A stretch of 29,752 nt of DNA from a virus: positions 1 to 29,752 of the IMG/VR virus record IMGVR_UViG_3300009285_000849; one strand, written 5' to 3'. A model generated the notes under the pieces. The model saw nothing but the letters and a program-made list of their open reading frames with translations. It searched no databases and was not told where the DNA came from. Below are positions 8,685-16,549 of this stretch, in pieces. How positions within the stretch are numbered: the stretch's first letter is position 1; each line of letters begins with the position of its first letter. A program made the translations under genes and the position numbers.

Positions 8685-10147
8685 GCCACGGCCTCCATCA
8701 ATCTCTCCGGCGATAGGAGCTTCTTGTAGTAGCCACGACCCGAGTCATTGGCCTTGTTCTTGTCGATTATTGTCCGAACTCGTTTGACCACCGATTCAAT
8801 GAATTGGCCCTTGTCCTGCGTGTCATCGACATAGCCGCAGAATGGTTGCTGGATGTTCGATATCACATGCCGCCCATTGATCAGAGCCGTCTTGATATTG
8901 GCTGATATGGTTCGGTCTGGGAATAGGTGGATGATGCCGTGATAGTCCGATACCGAGGCTCCCGATCCCACCACATCCATCTCCACATCCGGCAAGCTAT
9001 TGTCTATCACCACCATGAGCCGTCCGTACTGGGCCTCTATGTCTACCAAGAACCTCGGCTTGCCAGGGAGCGGGGACTCGTTTGGTATCTCCAACGGAAT
9101 AGGCAGAACCTCGACATTGAATCCGGCCCTACGCATCATGTCATACGCTTTCTTGTCCTCGACATACTGCGTTGCCACCTCGTTCAAACTGGCCGAGTAG
9201 GCACAGACCGCATCGAAATTGATGGACCTGTACACATCCAGGATATTGTCGGAAGTGAAGAACACAATTCTCTTCCTGACCGTATCGTTATTCATGGCCG
9301 AGAACGCTTCCGAGTGTCTGTCTACGAATTGACGGAGAGGGCTGAACCCAAGCTGGACAAGGACCTCGTACTTATGGGGCTTGAAGTTTGGATAGTCCCG
9401 GTAGTCCGCTCCGATGAGTTTTGCAAGACGGATACCATCCTCTTTGTATTGTACCGATGAAACACAGACTCGGTTATCCGGTATTCCGTGCTTCTTCTTT
9501 ACCGCATCCATTCGTAAAAGCCATGCGCTGGGCAAACATCCTTTTCCGCTGATGCTGTTCGGATTGGGGTACTCCGTGGCGAAGGCATAGCCCTTGAAGA
9601 ATGCCCCTTTGCCCCCCTTCTCAACGATGCTGAGCCAGAAGTCCCAATCCTGTAGGGATTCAAGGGATTCATCCCAGCCCGGAAACAACTTTGACCGGAA
9701 TGGGAAGCAAGCTGAAATGTAGTTGTTTACCCGCAGTAGCCACGGATCGAACGGCTCAGATGCTATCGCCCCTTTCTCATCGAGGAACCGATAGCCGGAG
9801 TAGATGAAATCTGTTTCCTGATGCTTGTCTAACTGTTCTACCCACATCTGCGCCGTCCCCGGCTCGATGATGCAGTCGGAGTCCCAGAATACCCAATACT
9901 CTCCGGTGGCCTGCTTGGCGCCCTCGTTCCTGGCCCTACAGGCCCCCCCATGTTGTATCTCTACAACCTTTGGAGTGACCGCATGACCACGGAATGAATC
10001 CATGATGATGTCAACAGCCCCGGCCGATGGACCGTCAAGCACGAATATGGCCTCGAACTCCTTGAGGCTCTGCTCTGCCAATGCCTTGCAGGCTCTGCCC
10101 AGGATATGCTCAGTCCGGTAGACTGGGATTATGAAAGACAGTTTCAC
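8681..10147 (-). CDS. Two-domain glycosyltransferase: GT2 domain plus GT-B-like domain
   Basis: 488 residues. Residues 1 to about 225 are a GT2 domain: LSFIIPVYRTEHILGRACKA, IFVLDGPSAG, ACRARNEGAKQATGEYWVFWDSD with its DxD site, and SLQDWDFWLSIVEKGG as the catalytic-base region. Residues about 230-470 are a separate domain that resembles half or all of a GT-B enzyme (RIVFFTSDNILDVYRSINFD, then MDVVGSGASVSDYHGIIHLF and SANIKTALINGRHVISN). The second part looks degenerate because a clear E-x7-E motif is missing. A bifunctional enzyme adding two sugars, or a GT2 enzyme with an acceptor-binding domain, are both possible. Four-base overlaps tie it to both neighbours. Confidence 0.8.
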   Translation of the reverse strand: MKLSFIIPVYRTEHILGRACKALAEQSLKEFEAIFVLDGPSAGAVDIIMDSFRGHAVTPKVVEIQHGGACRARNEGAKQATGEYWVFWDSDCIIEPGTAQMWVEQLDKHQETDFIYSGYRFLDEKGAIASEPFDPWLLRVNNYISACFPFRSKLFPGWDESLESLQDWDFWLSIVEKGGKGAFFKGYAFATEYPNPNSISGKGCLPSAWLLRMDAVKKKHGIPDNRVCVSSVQYKEDGIRLAKLIGADYRDYPNFKPHKYEVLVQLGFSPLRQFVDRHSEAFSAMNNDTVRKRIVFFTSDNILDVYRSINFDAVCAYSASLNEVATQYVEDKKAYDMMRRAGFNVEVLPIPLEIPNESPLPGKPRFLVDIEAQYGRLMVVIDNSLPDVEMDVVGSGASVSDYHGIIHLFPDRTISANIKTALINGRHVISNIQQPFCGYVDDTQDKGQFIESVVKRVRTIIDKNKANDSGRGYYKKLLSPERLMEAVA

Positions 10148-10953
10148 GCTCTCACCGCCTCTTCAGGTATAGGCCCCATCTCGAAGCCTTTTGGATATTC
10201 AGCCGGAATAAACTTGAAGCCCATGCCGTCCTTGAAAGTAACTCTCGGATGGGTCGAAGCAATCCTGTCTATGCCTTCACTGGAATAACCCTGATGCTCA
10301 AGGCATGTCCTCATTCTTCCCAGCCTTCTCGCCAGTGGTCGGACATCGGAGAAATGGAGGATTTTTATCCCGCTATTCTCCACCGGGTAGGGGTACTTTC
10401 CAAAGTCTTGTCCATAGTGCTCGTGCTTCTCCCCGGTTATCTCTCGGAAGTAGATATCCTCTTCCGATGATCCGTACCATCCGAAGTAATGAGCCCCCAG
10501 GTCCGGATTCCTCAGACGAAAGATGTTCTTCCATTTTTCTCCGCGCCCATGTCCTATTCTGTAGAGCTCGCCCCCAGGCTCACCGGCATATGAATCCATA
10601 TCGGCAGTCATGGCGATGGCTTCTGAATCCTTTACCTTCAATATCCGCTCTGGATTCGATATCCACATGTCCGGATGAAGGAACACGGCCAAGTCGGTAT
10701 CCAATGAGTGTAGGCAATCATCGAACAAGAGCACATAGTCATCCTTCAAGTCCTTCTCGCGCTTGTTCTCGAACAGCTTTATCTTCGATCCGTTCAGATC
10801 CCCTGCCTGGATGGCCTTTATGGTTTCCAGCGTTCCATCCGTTGACCCACTATCGAAGAATACCATCTGGTCCATGAACGGAAGCACTCGCAGGATATGG
10901 GAACGAATCCACATTATCTCGTCCCGAATCAACGTGAATGTCCCGATACTCAT
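10144..10953 (-). CDS. GT2-like glycosyltransferase (RDE / DSGSTDGT type)
   Basis: 269 residues. The N-terminus reads TLIRDEIMWIRSHILRVLPF, then MVFFDSGSTDGTLETI, the hallmark opening of GT2-type enzymes with an Arg-Asp-Glu start motif. AVFLHPDMWISNPERI replaces the usual DxD region; the spacing fits but the motif is not canonical (HPD). Later, FRLRNPDLGAHYFGWYGSSEEDIYFRE fits an acceptor-site region. The C-terminal about 60 residues are basic. It overlaps both flanking genes by four bases. Activity is likely but the altered DxD site makes the donor choice uncertain. Confidence 0.75.
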   Translation of the reverse strand: MSIGTFTLIRDEIMWIRSHILRVLPFMDQMVFFDSGSTDGTLETIKAIQAGDLNGSKIKLFENKREKDLKDDYVLLFDDCLHSLDTDLAVFLHPDMWISNPERILKVKDSEAIAMTADMDSYAGEPGGELYRIGHGRGEKWKNIFRLRNPDLGAHYFGWYGSSEEDIYFREITGEKHEHYGQDFGKYPYPVENSGIKILHFSDVRPLARRLGRMRTCLEHQGYSSEGIDRIASTHPRVTFKDGMGFKFIPAEYPKGFEMGPIPEEAVRA

Positions 10954-11696
10954 GCTGATCCCACCAATTCAGCATAAGCTCTCTTGGCGTCATCTGGCCT
11001 GTAGGACTCTGCTTTAACCGCCACGCACGGAACAGGTATTGATTTCGTGTTCTTGTCCAGGCCATGCTTATCATGGAATCTGTCCCAGTAGTCACCTATC
11101 GGATTCATGTCCGACGGGTACTTCCCATAATACTGTTCCGGCTTGTTGTGGCCTACCAGGATATCCACCACGGCACATCGGCTTCTAAGGCAGAAATCCA
11201 GGTCGTAGAAGAATAGCCCGTCGAACTGCTCATCGAATAGTATCTTTATGAAGTGTTCCCGAGTCATGGCCATGAGCATCCCGTCCACCACTCGAACGGG
11301 GCCGGATTTCGGATTCAACGACTTGACATGCTTCTTCCCGTCGATTAAAGTAACCCATTTCCCCACTGCCCCTTCCGGGAAGCTGCCCATGAATTTACCG
11401 CCGTTATATTTCTCCATTCCGACGACTCCAACGACATCTACCCCGTCGGATAGGGCCTCGATTATTACGCTATCCCATCCGGGGCTAAGGAACTCGATAT
11501 CGTCATGGGAGAACACAAGGATGTCGGCCTTGGACGACTTGCCCAGTCGGTTGTAGGTTTTTGCTATCCGGGGTTGCCCATCGTCGTATTCATATTTAAA
11601 GCCTGGTGCATCAACCATGAATGTCGATAGGGCGCTATCCATCATGCGCTGATGCAGGTCCTTGTATCTTACCCGGGTGACTATGTCTATGCTCAT
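10950..11696 (-). CDS. Glycosyltransferase of the StrF-like GT2 group
   Basis: 248 residues. Its motifs match the GT2 branch exemplified by the StrF-type domain: IAKTYNRLGKSSKADILVFSHDDIEFLSPGWD (the HDD site), VVGMEKYNGGKF, VRVVDGMLMAMTREHF and FDGLFFYDLDFCLRSRC, where the acidic pair closes the active site. The C-terminus (IGDYWDRFHDKHGLD) is helical. These enzymes typically act on surface polysaccharide or protein glycans. It overlaps the methyltransferase upstream and the glycosyltransferase downstream by four bases each. The family call is good; the substrate is unknown. Confidence 0.8.
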   Translation of the reverse strand: MSIDIVTRVRYKDLHQRMMDSALSTFMVDAPGFKYEYDDGQPRIAKTYNRLGKSSKADILVFSHDDIEFLSPGWDSVIIEALSDGVDVVGVVGMEKYNGGKFMGSFPEGAVGKWVTLIDGKKHVKSLNPKSGPVRVVDGMLMAMTREHFIKILFDEQFDGLFFYDLDFCLRSRCAVVDILVGHNKPEQYYGKYPSDMNPIGDYWDRFHDKHGLDKNTKSIPVPCVAVKAESYRPDDAKRAYAELVGSA

Positions 11697-12235
11697 TTCA
11701 CCGCCACCACATTGAGACTTACCGATTTCAAATCTCCAGTAGAGACATTCCTTGAACAGTCGTGTTCATCTCCCACTGGGAAATTATCCACCCGACTCGC
11801 TTCCGAGAATCCGGCCTCATGTAGGAGTTTCGACAGACGATCAAAATCGAATCCGGCCATATGATAGGCCGTGGGGTATTCCTGTCCACCCCATAGATAG
11901 TCCACCAGCCATTCATTCATGCGTCCGATATTCAGATATATTTCAATGCTTCGAGCGAAGTCGGGAACAGCGACATAAAGTATCCCGCCAGGCTTCAACA
12001 CCCTGACCCATTCTTTCAGAACAGAGAGGGTCCTGACATGGGGGAAATGCTCAAGGCAATGGGAAGCGTATATCTCGGACACTGAGCAATCGGCATACCT
12101 AGACAGGTCGGAGATATCGGCTATCACATCGGCCCCGGAGGCTTCGTCAATATCAACGCTCAAGAATCCAGGAATAGAGCGTGTCCTTGCTCCTAGGTTC
12201 AGGCGTATCTCGTCAACAACGATATCCGTAATCAT
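11693..12235 (-). CDS. SAM-dependent methyltransferase of the glycosylation island
   Basis: 180 residues, a compact class I methyltransferase. IRLNLGARTRSIPGFLSVDID is a motif I SAM-binding segment with the acidic residue at the end of strand 2. ADISDLSRYADCSVSEIYASHCLEHFPH is the next segment, and LKEWVRVLKPGGILYVAVPDF is the post-motif LKPGG signature. The HEHF/LEHF style resembles the methyltransferases that modify sugars in capsule or O-antigen clusters. In this setting, directly upstream of five glycosyltransferases, methylation of a glycan is the best guess, though a DNA or protein target cannot be excluded. Four-base overlaps on both sides. Confidence 0.85.
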   Translation of the reverse strand: MITDIVVDEIRLNLGARTRSIPGFLSVDIDEASGADVIADISDLSRYADCSVSEIYASHCLEHFPHVRTLSVLKEWVRVLKPGGILYVAVPDFARSIEIYLNIGRMNEWLVDYLWGGQEYPTAYHMAGFDFDRLSKLLHEAGFSEASRVDNFPVGDEHDCSRNVSTGDLKSVSLNVVAVK

Positions 12236-12441
12236 CTTCCACGATACCGTTCTTGGTTTTCAAGTATCCGGTTCACGCCGGATTTGATATCAGTGATATT
12301 GCTCTCCATGACTGATAACCTGACCTCATGGCCCTGGACCTTATCGGCCAGATTTGGGACTGTCTTGAGTTGGGAATACGCCATACCGGCACCGAAGATT
12401 ATTCCTATCGCCCATTTCCATGTGTCGGCGTCGAGCTTCAC
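12232..12441 (-). CDS. Small membrane protein with coiled-coil tail, possible holin or lysis accessory protein
   Basis: 69 residues from a GTG start at 12441 with a GGGGG ribosome site five bases away. Residues about 8-25 (WKWAIGIIFGAGMAYSQL) form one transmembrane helix. Residues about 30-65 (DKVQGHEVRLSVMESNITDIKSGVNRILENQ) have heptad-spaced hydrophobics typical of a coiled coil. One helix plus a coiled coil is seen in several phage holin-like or hemolysin-like (XhlA-type) proteins, although there the helix is usually C-terminal. It sits between a small basic protein and the methyltransferase, near other small membrane proteins. Function is inferred and weakly supported. Confidence 0.7.
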   Translation of the reverse strand: MKLDADTWKWAIGIIFGAGMAYSQLKTVPNLADKVQGHEVRLSVMESNITDIKSGVNRILENQERYRGR

Positions 12442-12449
12442 CGTTCCCC

Positions 12450-12605
12450 CTATCTATCTGCTTTTGTTCTCTTCTTCCTCAAATCGGCAGCATGGGCCTT
12501 CTTGTATTGCTGGATATCAATGAACCGACCCTTCTTGTTCCGCTTCGCATACAGCTTCTTCCCCTTCGAGCTTCTGATGATGGTGCGCTTTATCGTCTTT
12601 CCCAT
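12450..12605 (-). CDS. Small, strongly basic protein of unknown function
   Basis: 51 residues; ATG at 12605, preceded by AGGAGG five bases upstream, one of the best ribosome sites here. It starts MGKTIKRTIIRSSKGKKLYAK, and Lys plus Arg make up over a third of the residues. No cysteines and no hydrophobic helix. It may bind nucleic acid or the capsid. It is short and lies between the cysteine-peptidase-like gene and the coiled-coil membrane protein. No family recognised. Confidence 0.7.
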   Translation of the reverse strand: MGKTIKRTIIRSSKGKKLYAKRNKKGRFIDIQQYKKAHAADLRKKRTKADR

Positions 12606-12614
12606 GATACCCTC

Positions 12615-13094
12615 CTATGCGTCAAAAAACAGAACGTCCCCGCACTCTTTATCCGGCTCCTGCCATTCATCCACGTCCGGCTGATAGACCTTCATGCGGA
12701 GGTTCCCATTCTCCACCACGACGGCCCAGGAGGCCCAATGCTGGCCATTCCTGACCATGGAATCGTAGTCCATGCCGCCGAACGCCTCAGCCCGCGTGAA
12801 CCCTGCCCGTCGGCGGGCCTTTATCCGCTCGGCTCGGAACAAAGCCTCTTGGTCATCGCAGTCGAGCACGTCCTTGGCCCACGGATGTCTCCAATTCGCG
12901 TTGACAGCCGATGCGAACTTGCGGGCCATGCCGTAGTCCAGGGCCAGGAACTCATCATCTATCGCAATAAGGGCGCGGAGTTGATCATAACTGAACTCTT
13001 TGCGCATCTTCACGGAACCGACAATGACTATACCCGCCTCCTCCGGCTTGATGATGCGCGAGCCTTTCGCGTAGTCCACCCAGGGCAGAATCAC
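12615..13094 (-). CDS. Cysteine-peptidase / transglutaminase-like protein
   Basis: 159 residues from a GTG at 13094 whose last two bases belong to the stop of the previous small gene (GTGA). The pattern is that of small transglutaminase-like or papain-like cysteine peptidases: KDVLDCDDQEALFRAERIK places Cys79 at the head of a helix, GQHWASWAVV supplies His119, and KVYQPD supplies Asp140. Order and spacing (Cys, about 40, His, about 21, Asp) suit this fold. In phages such proteins serve as prohead proteases, host-wall peptidases or tail-fibre processors. The gene lies after a fibre-like gene and beside small membrane proteins, so a lysis role is possible. The fold is predicted by eye only. Confidence 0.55.
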   Translation of the reverse strand: MILPWVDYAKGSRIIKPEEAGIVIVGSVKMRKEFSYDQLRALIAIDDEFLALDYGMARKFASAVNANWRHPWAKDVLDCDDQEALFRAERIKARRRAGFTRAEAFGGMDYDSMVRNGQHWASWAVVVENGNLRMKVYQPDVDEWQEPDKECGDVLFFDA

Positions 13095-13201
13095 TCACCC
13101 CTCCCGATACGGACCATTCCGCCAAACAACCAAGCCGCTAAGATGCAGGCCGCGAAGTAGAGCGGGACAGCCCACATTAGATTGTAGGTCCAATGGGTCA
13201 T
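13091..13201 (-). CDS. 36-residue single-helix membrane protein
   Basis: The gene runs from an ATG at 13201, sharing one base with the stop of the preceding gene (TGATG), to a TGA overlapping the GTG start of the next (GTGA). Nearly the whole product is one hydrophobic helix (MWAVPLYFAACILAAWLFGG) with a short basic C-terminus (VRIGRGE). The tight coupling on both sides is the main support, since no gene of this length can be judged on codons alone. Small membrane proteins next to a wall-peptidase candidate suggest a holin or lysis aid. No homolog recognised. Confidence 0.65.
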   Translation of the reverse strand: MTHWTYNLMWAVPLYFAACILAAWLFGGMVRIGRGE

Positions 13202-13986
13202 CAGTTATCCGTCCCGCATCCGACCGTCGCTGAATGCGAAACCTTCCAGTCTGCCGCCGCTGGCCCAGTTCCGACGCACACTGAATACGGTATGACCCCA
13301 TCTGAGACGAGAACGATAGCCCCGACTTCGCCCGGAGCCAGAACGTTCAGTTGCGCCTTGGTGCGAACGAATAGGCTTACCTGCCCGGCTCCGGCGTCTA
13401 GCAAGGTCGCTGGGCTCGTCGTGCCGATGCCGATATTGCCGCCAGAGTCGATGCGTAATCGTTCAGTCCCCGCCCCCGTGGTGGCGAGGGTGTAGAACCT
13501 GAAACCGGCAGTCGCAAATCCTACCGATTGTAATATCATGTCGTATCCTGTCCCGACCCCTATGCTCGTCTTGCCGACAGTATCATCGTAGTAGACCACC
13601 TTATCCCCATCGGAGAATGTCCCAGGTGCCGCAGGGCTGGCAGAGTATCCGCTATTGCCGTAGCGCATTGTCGTCCGCGCTGTACCTCCCGGCCCGGATA
13701 TGTGAAGTATGCTATCGGGGGCCGTAGTCCCTATCCCCACCATCCCGTTTCTCACCGCCAGCGTCGAGCCGCCGACGGAAAATGCGTCGCCGCCGACGGT
13801 GAGGGTAGAGGACTTCATGGTCACTGATGGACCGTCGCATCCTGCCGCGAATGTAGAGGCGTCTGAGGCCGGGGTCTTGATGCAGGCCGCTGATAGTGTA
13901 GTCCCCGCCTGGGTCGGTCCATAATCCACATCGAACGCCCACGCCGAAGATGCTCCTAGAAGCAACGCTATGGCTATGCTCTTCAT
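13201..13986 (-). CDS. Secreted fibre-like protein with GIGTT repeats
   Basis: 261 residues. It begins with a textbook Sec signal peptide (MKSIAIALLLGASSAWA, probable cut after the last Ala). The mature part is rich in Ser, Thr, Ala and Gly with short beta repeats, including two copies of an iGIGTTxP motif (MVGIGTTAPDSILHI; GNIGIGTTSPATLL). This motif is common in phage tail fibres and in bacterial adhesins, where it precedes a chaperone domain of the S74 type; that domain is absent here. Two cysteines near the C-terminus (SVCVGTG, ATVGCGTDN) could form a disulfide. The start overlaps the previous stop by one base. Role unclear: fibre or surface-exported decoy. Confidence 0.75.
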   Translation of the reverse strand: MKSIAIALLLGASSAWAFDVDYGPTQAGTTLSAACIKTPASDASTFAAGCDGPSVTMKSSTLTVGGDAFSVGGSTLAVRNGMVGIGTTAPDSILHISGPGGTARTTMRYGNSGYSASPAAPGTFSDGDKVVYYDDTVGKTSIGVGTGYDMILQSVGFATAGFRFYTLATTGAGTERLRIDSGGNIGIGTTSPATLLDAGAGQVSLFVRTKAQLNVLAPGEVGAIVLVSDGVIPYSVCVGTGPAAADWKVSHSATVGCGTDN

Positions 13987-14423
13987 CAGCGCACCAATCC
14001 GTCAAGACAGCGGAACTCGCAAGCCGCTATCCCAATCTCGCAAGTGAAGTACCATGCCCCGGTATTCGATCCGTCGAGTTTGAATGTCTCGGTGGATAGG
14101 ACGGGGAATCCATTGCCGATATTGGAATGAACTGTGGCGTATTGCGCCGCACTCACTGTACCGATCCACACCGTAGACCCTGTATTATTGCGGCATATTC
14201 CGTCTGGTCTCTTCGTCGATGCTCCGAAGAACTCAGTGCCAGCTACCGATGATCCGGAAACAAGCCGGACATTATTGTATGATCCGCGCTCTATCCGGGT
14301 GGCACCCTCGTGTCCGGTGTCGGCCTGTAGCTTGTAGAACTCACCAAACAATGCGAGCCAAGCCAGGGCCATGACAGAAAGGCAGAAGAAAGCCACTCCA
14401 CGTTCCAGCTTCTCAGTCTTCAT
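13986..14423 (-). CDS. Membrane-anchored protein of unknown function
   Basis: 145 residues; ATG at 14423 with GGAGG seven bases upstream. Residues about 9-28 (GVAFFCLSVMALAWLALFGEF) form one transmembrane or uncleaved signal-anchor helix, followed by a mostly beta extracytoplasmic domain. That domain has five cysteines (GICRN; FTCEIG; AACEFRCLDG), enough for disulfides. It is the first gene after the capsid gene and is coupled to the secreted fibre-like protein by a TGATG overlap. It may anchor or present that protein, or act in the infected cell envelope. No family recognised. Confidence 0.7.
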   Translation of the reverse strand: MKTEKLERGVAFFCLSVMALAWLALFGEFYKLQADTGHEGATRIERGSYNNVRLVSGSSVAGTEFFGASTKRPDGICRNNTGSTVWIGTVSAAQYATVHSNIGNGFPVLSTETFKLDGSNTGAWYFTCEIGIAACEFRCLDGLVR

Positions 14424-14462
14424 TTCACATCCTCCAGGTTAAAGTATCCCGCCTTATCTTGA

Positions 14463-14484
14463 CCCACCGCTTGTTAGCGATGGG
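14463..14484 (-). terminator. Stem-loop after the capsid gene, possible attenuator or processing site
   Basis: On the minus-strand transcript the arms CCCAUCGCU and AGCGGUGGG pair over nine positions (one U-G) around an AACA loop. On the plus strand the same wobble becomes a mismatch, so the hairpin belongs to the late transcript. No U-run follows, so it is not a classic intrinsic terminator; it may stabilise the capsid mRNA end or reduce read-through. Confidence 0.45.
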
Positions 14485-14501
14485 CCAAGTAAGACCACGA
14501 C

Positions 14502-15566
14502 TTAGACGAGCTCGTGCGTGAGCAGCAGAACGCCAGCGCTCGGGTTGAGGACTGCGGCCACGGCCCGGAGCTTATAGGCCACGGTCGAGTACAACTCGAA
14601 CGGATCATTCGTGCTTGTCGGACCAGGACGCTTGACGATCATCCTAGCACCGCTACCGCCAAGCTCGGTCACACCGAACGCGCCATCAGAGAGGATGGGC
14701 GTGATGTTGACCGAATGAGCCGCCACCGCGTAGCGCGGGACGTTGGTGCTTTCGATGAACCGAACGCCATGCATGGGGCTCGTGACTCGGCCCTTCCACA
14801 TGGAATTCTGCGGCCCTCCATCCCAGTTGATGAACCATTGCTTCAGGTCGTGGTTGCCCAGACCCGTCGCAACGGTATTGGGGTGGATGACTCCAGCATA
14901 GTTTCCGTCCGCGTATGGAGTCGCATCGAAGCGGCGAAGGCGGGCGACTGCCTTCCTCACTCCGATGGGTCCGAATCGCGCCGAGATGGAAGGCGCGGTC
15001 GCTCCGACAGCCGACAGACGGGCCGCAGAGGTCCCGAATACGGCCGGGAATCCGAACTGCGTGCCCGCATGGGTGCCGGTGTCGGCGCAGAAGGACGAGG
15101 CGATAGCGGAAGCATAAGCCGACATGATCGTGCTCCTGCTTCCATCCTTGCCCACCTGGCTGAGACTGTTCTTGATGACGGCCAACTGGCACACATTGTC
15201 CAGCGTGAGAGCCGCCGACTGCAACAGCCTCTCGATGGAACCCTGAACAGGCGAGGAGATGAGCGTATCCTCCGACAGGGTGCTGACTTTCGTGGCCCGG
15301 CCATACTGGGCGATGGTGACATTCACCCGACGGGACGAAAGGACGGCGGCTGAATTGGCCGACTGTTCGGCCAAGGTAACGGAAGCCGCCGCAAGGCGCC
15401 GCCACCCGTTGAAGGTCATCTGAGTGCCTGACCCAAGCGGGAGCGGATGCTTCTCTCCGAGTTGGTAGAAAGCCGTGGTCTCTTCCAAGACCTTGATCAG
15501 CCTTCTGTTGAGATAGACGAGCAGCATATTGTCGTCTATCAGTGTGCTTGTTCCCTGGTCTGCCAT
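14502..15566 (-). CDS. Major capsid protein, N4-gp56 family-like
   Basis: 354 residues, the normal size for an HK97-fold capsid protein without a delta domain. Diagnostic features of the N4-gp56 type are seen: KVLEETTAFYQLGEKHPLPLGSGTQMTFNGWRRLAAASVTLAEQ near the N-terminus, then VNVTIAQYGRATKVSTLSEDTLISS, a helix with the ALTLDNVCQLAVIKN core, and in the second half GNYAGVIHPNTVATGL and PMHGVRFIESTNVP. It lies directly after the scaffold gene and before a stem-loop, a typical place for a highly translated capsid gene. No separate N-terminal propeptide is visible. Confidence 0.88.
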   Translation of the reverse strand: MADQGTSTLIDDNMLLVYLNRRLIKVLEETTAFYQLGEKHPLPLGSGTQMTFNGWRRLAAASVTLAEQSANSAAVLSSRRVNVTIAQYGRATKVSTLSEDTLISSPVQGSIERLLQSAALTLDNVCQLAVIKNSLSQVGKDGSRSTIMSAYASAIASSFCADTGTHAGTQFGFPAVFGTSAARLSAVGATAPSISARFGPIGVRKAVARLRRFDATPYADGNYAGVIHPNTVATGLGNHDLKQWFINWDGGPQNSMWKGRVTSPMHGVRFIESTNVPRYAVAAHSVNITPILSDGAFGVTELGGSGARMIVKRPGPTSTNDPFELYSTVAYKLRAVAAVLNPSAGVLLLTHELV

Positions 15567-15595
15567 TTTCTTCTAAACACCCATTTTGTTTTGCC

Positions 15596-16549
15596 TCAGA
15601 ATCTCAGTCCCTGCTTCTTCCAGAATATCTGTTCCTGTTCCGGCGTGAGCTTCTTTAGGTATTCCTGGAGTTTCTGCGGGGTATCCAATTTCTGAGGCGA
15701 AGTCCTGACCACCGAACCGGCTGCCGCTGAAGGCGGTGTCGGTTCCTTTGGATTGGGCGTTTGAACCTGTGGAGCAGGACTCTTACTTCTTGCGACTTCT
15801 ATGCCCTTGGCGAACAAGTAGGCGTTTCTCATGGGTTCAGGCGACTGATTGATCCATGGATTGGATTGCCGAATGGCCATGAGTTCATTCATCCCTTTCT
15901 CGGATAGAACCCATGGGTCTTTTTCACCGATGGACTTGAGCTCGGCTATGCGGTTGTTCTCCTCGTTCTTGGCAAGAACCACATCCATATCCGATCTTGC
16001 CTGAGCGTATGCGGCATCCTTGGCCGCATTGTGGAGGTTCACCAGGACCCGACCGAAACCATACTGCTTAATGTCGGCCTCGATCTGAGATTCTAGTGAG
16101 TTTGGAACAGCCGGACTACCCGGTGCCTGATCCTGAATAGGCCTTGGTGCGGCTTGCTGTGCCTTCTTCAGGGCTTTCTCGGCCTCCAAGTAGCTCGTCG
16201 TCAACTTCTCCATGTCCACGGTTCCATCGGCGCGCTTGAACTTGTCCGGGACCTCTGTCACTTGCTGGGTTGCTGGGGCCGGAGGGGGCTGATTTCCGTC
16301 CGGTTGCACAGGCTCAGGGACGACAGGATTCTGGACAGGATCTTGCACTATCGGGGCAGGCGCATGAATTTCCTGCGGCTTAGACATCTGCGCCTTGATT
16401 AGGGCCATGTCCTTCTCTACATCCTCCGGCCTTCCGGAGAATCCCTCTATCGCAGGCGTCTTCTGCTCCGTAGAACCACCGCCCATCTGTACTTCTGTTG
16501 GGACTTCGACTTGCATCGAAACCCCGTCTACCACCATTGCATCAGGCAT
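15596..16549 (-). CDS. Capsid scaffolding protein
   Basis: 317 residues; ATG at 16549 with GGAGG seven bases upstream. The composition is typical of scaffolds: hydrophilic, with Pro/Gln-rich low-complexity stretches at about residues 60-100 and 255-285, and helical middle sections (DMEKLTTSYLEAEKALKKAQQ; NRIAELKSIGEKDPW). The last about 35 residues (LDTPQKLQEYLKKLTPEQEQIFWKKQGLRF) are a charged helical tail, as used by scaffolds to bind the capsid protein. Position between portal and capsid gene is the canonical one. No protease domain is fused. The function rests on place and composition. Confidence 0.75.
   Translation of the reverse strand: MPDAMVVDGVSMQVEVPTEVQMGGGSTEQKTPAIEGFSGRPEDVEKDMALIKAQMSKPQEIHAPAPIVQDPVQNPVVPEPVQPDGNQPPPAPATQQVTEVPDKFKRADGTVDMEKLTTSYLEAEKALKKAQQAAPRPIQDQAPGSPAVPNSLESQIEADIKQYGFGRVLVNLHNAAKDAAYAQARSDMDVVLAKNEENNRIAELKSIGEKDPWVLSEKGMNELMAIRQSNPWINQSPEPMRNAYLFAKGIEVARSKSPAPQVQTPNPKEPTPPSAAAGSVVRTSPQKLDTPQKLQEYLKKLTPEQEQIFWKKQGLRF

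Noticed and set aside
12420-13160. 246-codon plus-strand frame
   Set aside because: Opposes several coupled minus-strand genes with ribosome sites; product has no protein-like features.
14514-15353. 279-codon plus-strand frame
   Set aside because: Antisense shadow of the capsid gene, whose protein pattern is clear. The plus-strand product is Arg/His-rich nonsense.
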